Below are positions 6,890-8,937 of a DNA stretch of 8,937 nt, piece by piece. The DNA lies in NCBI GenBank assembly GCA_021828925.1, contig JAJZCT010000104.1:1-8937 (forward strand), given 5' to 3'. The notes beneath the pieces were generated by a model, which did no database searches, was not told the origin of the DNA, and was given only the letters and a program-made list of their open reading frames with translations. The DNA is from Planctomycetota bacterium. Its GTDB lineage: Bacteria > Planctomycetota > Phycisphaerae > WQYP01. Numbering within the stretch: the stretch's first letter is position 1; the number at the start of each line of letters is the position of its first letter. The translations under genes and the position numbers were made by a program.

Positions 6890-7771
6890 TTAGGATCGGA
6901 TAATTTCCGTGCCCACGCCCTGATCGGAATAAATTTCCAGCAGCAGGGAATGGGGGATTCGGCCGTCAATAATATGTGTTTTCTGCACGCCGCCATCCAG
7001 GGCGATAAAGCACGCCTCCACTTTGGGCAGCATTCCTTCGCCAATATTTCCCGCGGCCACAAGCTTTTCAATTTCCTCGCGTGAAACACTGCGCAAAAGC
7101 GAAGCCGGATCATCCTTGCTCCGGCGTATGCCGTGCGTATCGGATACCAGCACCATTTTTTCCGCCCGGCAGGCGGCGGCGACAAATCCAGCAGCGGTGT
7201 CGGCGTTGACGTTGAGCTTGCCGCCGGCGTTATCCAGAGCGATTGGGGCGATGACCGGAATATAATCCGCCGCCGCCAGGGCCTGCAGTAATTCCGAATT
7301 CACGCGCGTAATCTGCCCGACGCGGCCAATATCAATGCGTGGATTGGTTGGATCGGATAAGTAAAGTTTCTCGGCAAATAGCACCGCGCTGCCCAGCGAA
7401 TTTAACTGCATGGCCTTGCCGCCCAGTTCCCCAATGGTCTGCACAATAAACGTATTGATGTCATTGACCAGCACATGCTCGGCAATGGCCAACGTGCGGT
7501 CATCGGTATAGCGGCGGCCCAGAACAAACTGCGCCTCAATGCCCGCTTCGTTCATCGCCTGCGTGATCGCCTTGCCTCCGCCGTGCACTACCACCGGCCT
7601 CATACCCACGGCATGCATAAATACAATATCAGTAAGGACCTTGCGGAACTCCTCCCGGGAATCCATAAATGAACCGCCGAGTTTAACGACGACAATTTTC
7701 TCGTTGAAACGCTGGATATATCCCAACGCCTCAATAAGCGAGCCGGCTTTATCAAGAATTGTTTTATCCAT
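6890..7771 (-). CDS. argB: Acetylglutamate kinase
   Basis: A 293-residue amino acid kinase fold enzyme that phosphorylates N-acetyl-L-glutamate with ATP, the second step of arginine synthesis, in the cytosol. Motifs in order are VVKLGGS with the phosphate-binding lysine at about 30, HGGGK at 63-67, GRRYTDD (the NxRxTD-like acetylglutamate loop) near 85-91, KLNVNADTAAG at 185-195, GEGMLPKV at 244-251 and the end IDGRIPHSLLLEIYSD followed by GVGTEI. The helix before the first motif (ILDKAGSLIEALGYIQRF) and this C-terminal signature are features of the arginine-inhibited hexameric class, so feedback inhibition by arginine is likely but inferred. I chose ATG 7771. An in-frame TTG at 7783 with GGGGG 6 nt upstream would add four residues, but the ATG form matches the usual N-terminus better. 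It is the first gene of the argB-argF unit and has a long, structured upstream region. GRRYTDD and KLNVNADTAAG resemble planctomycete ArgB proteins. Confidence 0.96.
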   Translation of the reverse strand: MDKTILDKAGSLIEALGYIQRFNEKIVVVKLGGSFMDSREEFRKVLTDIVFMHAVGMRPVVVHGGGKAITQAMNEAGIEAQFVLGRRYTDDRTLAIAEHVLVNDINTFIVQTIGELGGKAMQLNSLGSAVLFAEKLYLSDPTNPRIDIGRVGQITRVNSELLQALAAADYIPVIAPIALDNAGGKLNVNADTAAGFVAAACRAEKMVLVSDTHGIRRSKDDPASLLRSVSREEIEKLVAAGNIGEGMLPKVEACFIALDGGVQKTHIIDGRIPHSLLLEIYSDQGVGTEIIRS

Positions 7772-7827
7772 AGCCACGTCCAAGGGAAACCCCCGTTAAA
7801 ATTTATTGATCATCCGCAGCCGCGCGG

Positions 7828-7851
7828 TTAAAAAATAACCGGCCCCCGGCC
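7828..7851 (-). terminator. Possible attenuator in the argB leader
   Basis: Read on the - strand, a GC-only inverted repeat (GGCC-GGG-GGCC, 7851-7841) is followed at once by GGTTATTTTTTAA, 57 to 80 nt before the argB start. A GC hairpin followed by a T-run is the shape of an intrinsic terminator, and its place before the gene suggests attenuation. The stem is only 4 bp, so this is weak. The T-run can also close its own hairpin with flanks CGGTTA/TAACCG (7825-7841), which would compete with the first stem. Confidence 0.3.
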
Positions 7852-7892
7852 TGTTCTGTCCGGCGTGGGGGTTTGGTAAAGTATCCAATATT

Positions 7893-7902
7893 CCCGCGCG
7901 GG
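7893..7902. repeat. Perfect palindrome CCCGCGCGGG
   Basis: A perfect 10-bp GC palindrome, alternatively a TTCCC/GGGAA hairpin (7891-7905), placed between the three-stem element and the candidate attenuator. It could be a hairpin of the argB leader or an operator half-site pair. Nothing in the sequence decides between these. Confidence 0.45.
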
Positions 7903-7911
7903 GAACAAACA

Positions 7912-7989
7912 GGGCGATGAGAATACGACTGCTTGGCGCACAACGCAAGGTTTTTCCGGAGGAAAAGTCCGGAAATCTCATAACCGCCC
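7912..7989. ncRNA. Candidate three-stem structured RNA element (strand uncertain)
   Basis: A closing stem pairs GGGCGATGAGA (7912-7922) with TCTCAT plus CGCCC (7976-7981, 7985-7989), 11 bp with a 3-nt AAC bulge. Inside are a 6-bp stem with one bulged base, CTTGGCG (7932-7938) with CGCAAG (7944-7949), and a perfect 8-bp stem, TTTCCGGA (7953-7960) with TCCGGAAA (7968-7975), which stacks directly against the closing stem. Nested perfect pairings of this kind in 78 nt of intergenic DNA suggest an RNA three-way junction. It matches no riboswitch class I can recall. The - strand promoter candidate at 8013-8041 would start transcription just before it, placing it in the argB leader. In the other direction it lies about 120 bp before ctaA. 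DNA inverted-repeat binding by a regulator is the alternative. Confidence 0.4.
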
Positions 7990-7996
7990 CGCAAAA

Positions 7997-8025
7997 TTGC
8001 CCGAATTTCAGCAATAAACTAAAAA
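7997..8025 (+). promoter_or_regulatory. Weak candidate promoter for ctaA
   Basis: TTGCCC (7997-8002), a 17-bp spacer and TAAAAA (8020-8025) give a weak sigma-70-like match on the + strand that overlaps the argB promoter candidate. If both are used, the divergent units would compete for polymerase. Each hexamer has only four of six consensus bases. Confidence 0.22.
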
Positions 8026-8041
8026 TACGTCGCTTTGTCAC
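8013..8041 (-). promoter_or_regulatory. Candidate sigma-70-like promoter for argB
   Basis: On the - strand GTGACA (8041-8036) matches five of six bases of TTGACA. After exactly 17 bp comes TTTATT (8018-8013), with four of six matches to TATAAT. Transcription would begin near 8006, giving an argB leader of about 235 nt that includes the whole 7912-7989 element. Promoter rules in the likely host group are less well known, so this is a hypothesis. Confidence 0.35.
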
Positions 8042-8061
8042 TTGAAACTGCCCTGCCCTTG

Positions 8062-8081
8062 GCACTAGCATCATGCGGTGC
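8062..8081 (+). promoter_or_regulatory. Small hairpin upstream of ctaA
   Basis: GCAC (8062-8065) pairs with GTGC (8078-8081) and GCA (8068-8070) with TGC (8074-8076) around a 3-nt loop, with a small internal loop. It ends 28 nt before the ctaA ATG, in the presumed 5' untranslated region. Its role is unknown and it may be chance. Confidence 0.25.
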
Positions 8082-8109
8082 TTATTGGTGATATTGTTTG
8101 GATTATACC

Positions 8110-8937
8110 ATGCCTATGGATTCTATTTTGCAGGAAACGTCTCATACCTCCGGTCCTCCGATTCTTGACCCGCGCCCTTATCGCCGAAAAGATGCCGGCG
8201 ATGTATTGGCGGTGGGCTTGGCCACTACCGTTTTGATGTGGTCAGTGGGATACATTTTCCGCATGCCGGGAGATCGTGTGCCGGCACCGCTGATATTGGC
8301 GGCGCTGGTGGCGATACTCATCGGCGGCGGTTTTGTGGGCGCTTGGCGCACGCGGCGCGGGCCGATCGGCGGATTATGGGTGGGACTGATCAGCGGATCG
8401 CTGAATCTTCTGGTATTGGGTTCACTGGGCAGGGACCTTACCACCGACCATCGCATTATTGCTTATGAATTTCTCTGGGCACCTGTCAGTGTAATTTCCG
8501 CCGGGCTGCTGGCGTGGATCGGAGGTTTTTTTGGTGCCCGCTTAAATCCGGAGCGGCGGCAATACCTGCATCCGGAAGGATCATTGACACTTTCCACCGT
8601 TATTGCCACCTTGGTTTTGATAATGGCCGGCGGCATGGTCACGGGTCTTAACGCCGGGCTATCTGTGCCGGATTGGCCGGACTCGTTCCGCTTCGGCATG
8701 TTCTTTTTTCCGTTATCCCATATGACCGGCGGCGTATTTTTTGAACATACCCACCGCCTGTTCGGCACGCTGGTGGGGCTGGCCACACTCATTCAGACCA
8801 TTTATTTGTTCCGGCATGAAAGCCGACGCTGGGTTAAGTGGACCTCTTTCACTGCCTTGATCATGGTGATTTTTCAAGGCCTGATGGGTGGCTTGCGCGT
8901 CACGGGGCATTTTACACTGGCCAAATCCCGACTTGGG
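8110..8937 (+). CDS. ctaA: COX15/CtaA-family heme A synthase with N-terminal membrane extension (3' end outside window)
   Basis: 276 residues of a membrane protein that oxidises the C8 methyl of heme O to the formyl of heme A for cytochrome c oxidase. The COX15 part begins near residue 158. Its first helix ends in GGMVTGLNAGLSVPDWP (174-190), the family's signature after helix one. ExxHR is present as EHTHR at 212-216, giving Glu212 and the heme ligand His215. QGLMGGLRVTG (256-266) follows the third helix. The second half with the other histidine pair lies beyond the right edge. Before the COX15 part are about 150 residues with four predicted membrane helices (about 31-49, 59-78, 86-104, 118-140) that a standard CtaA lacks. 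ATG 8110 is chosen, with ATG 8116 also possible. No good ribosome binding site is visible upstream, only GGA 7 nt before the ATG. The gene is divergent from argB and implies an aerobic, aa3-type respiratory chain. The gene symbol rests on the COX15 half only. Confidence 0.87.
   Translation, partial: MPMDSILQETSHTSGPPILDPRPYRRKDAGDVLAVGLATTVLMWSVGYIFRMPGDRVPAPLILAALVAILIGGGFVGAWRTRRGPIGGLWVGLISGSLNLLVLGSLGRDLTTDHRIIAYEFLWAPVSVISAGLLAWIGGFFGARLNPERRQYLHPEGSLTLSTVIATLVLIMAGGMVTGLNAGLSVPDWPDSFRFGMFFFPLSHMTGGVFFEHTHRLFGTLVGLATLIQTIYLFRHESRRWVKWTSFTALIMVIFQGLMGGLRVTGHFTLAKSRLG

Noticed and set aside
7912..7945. Fluoride (crcB) riboswitch-like opening GGCGATGAG
   Set aside because: The expected CGCC closing the first stem and the later conserved GATG/CTCC blocks are absent, and neither neighbour is a fluoride exporter.
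7957..7972. RNase P RNA-like motif (GGAGGAAAAGTCCGG resembles the conserved GAGGAAAGTCCGG)
   Set aside because: The motif has an extra A, and no matching 3' CAGAA-type conserved region or other RNase P core sequence is found in the 340-bp gap. The resemblance is explained by the perfect hairpin here.
7796..8074. A 92-codon open frame on the - strand in the argB-ctaA gap
   Set aside because: The protein has no recognisable motif or balanced composition, no ribosome binding site is seen, and the stretch is better explained as structured non-coding DNA.
8178..8910. Antisense open frames on the - strand of ctaA
   Set aside because: They are shadows of the membrane protein's codons. The + strand frame has the COX15 signatures.
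1..8937. CRISPR arrays, insertion sequences, tRNA or rRNA genes
   Set aside because: No regularly spaced repeats, transposase motifs, cloverleaf-like sequences or rRNA segments were recognised on either strand.

Overview
The window carries bacterial chromosomal DNA with moderate to high GC. The acetylglutamate kinase wording (VVKLGGS, GRRYTDD, KLNVNADTAAG), a heme A synthase with an added membrane module, and a right-handed beta-helix protein together suggest a Planctomycetota lineage, perhaps Phycisphaerae-like. That assignment is inferred from remembered family features and was not tested by a search. I see no rRNA, tRNA, CRISPR array, insertion sequence or phage gene.

Left part (1-4874, + strand). 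Three tightly coupled genes form a signalling operon: a FIST sensory protein entering from the left edge, a soluble PAS histidine kinase with an HNVGN H-box, and a large REC-PAS-GGDEF-EAL protein. The first two genes are separated by 1 bp and the second and third share an ATGA overlap. The likely circuit is ligand sensing by FIST, phosphorelay from kinase to REC, and making or breaking of cyclic di-GMP by the GGDEF and EAL domains. All catalytic motifs needed for both enzymes are readable.

Middle (4852-5875). A right-handed beta-helix coding region follows directly on the EAL gene. Its frame stays open, and its beta-helix character continues upstream of the first usable start, with no ATG, no ribosome binding site and no signal peptide. 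It therefore looks like the 3' part of a longer secreted-protein gene, joined to the end of the signalling operon. The gap after it holds a good candidate rho-independent terminator on the + strand and several short repeats, and lies between convergent genes.

Right part (5876-8937). argF (ornithine carbamoyltransferase) and argB (acetylglutamate kinase) lie on the - strand with argB first, a two-gene arginine biosynthesis unit. About 340 bp of divergent intergenic DNA separates argB from a + strand COX15/CtaA heme A synthase gene that runs off the right edge. This intergenic region is the most interesting non-coding stretch. It contains a compact three-stem element (7912-7989) made of compensating inverted repeats. 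A plausible - strand promoter lies just upstream of it, and a GC hairpin with a T-rich run lies between it and argB. That arrangement is what a regulated argB leader RNA would look like, but the function and even the strand are unproven.
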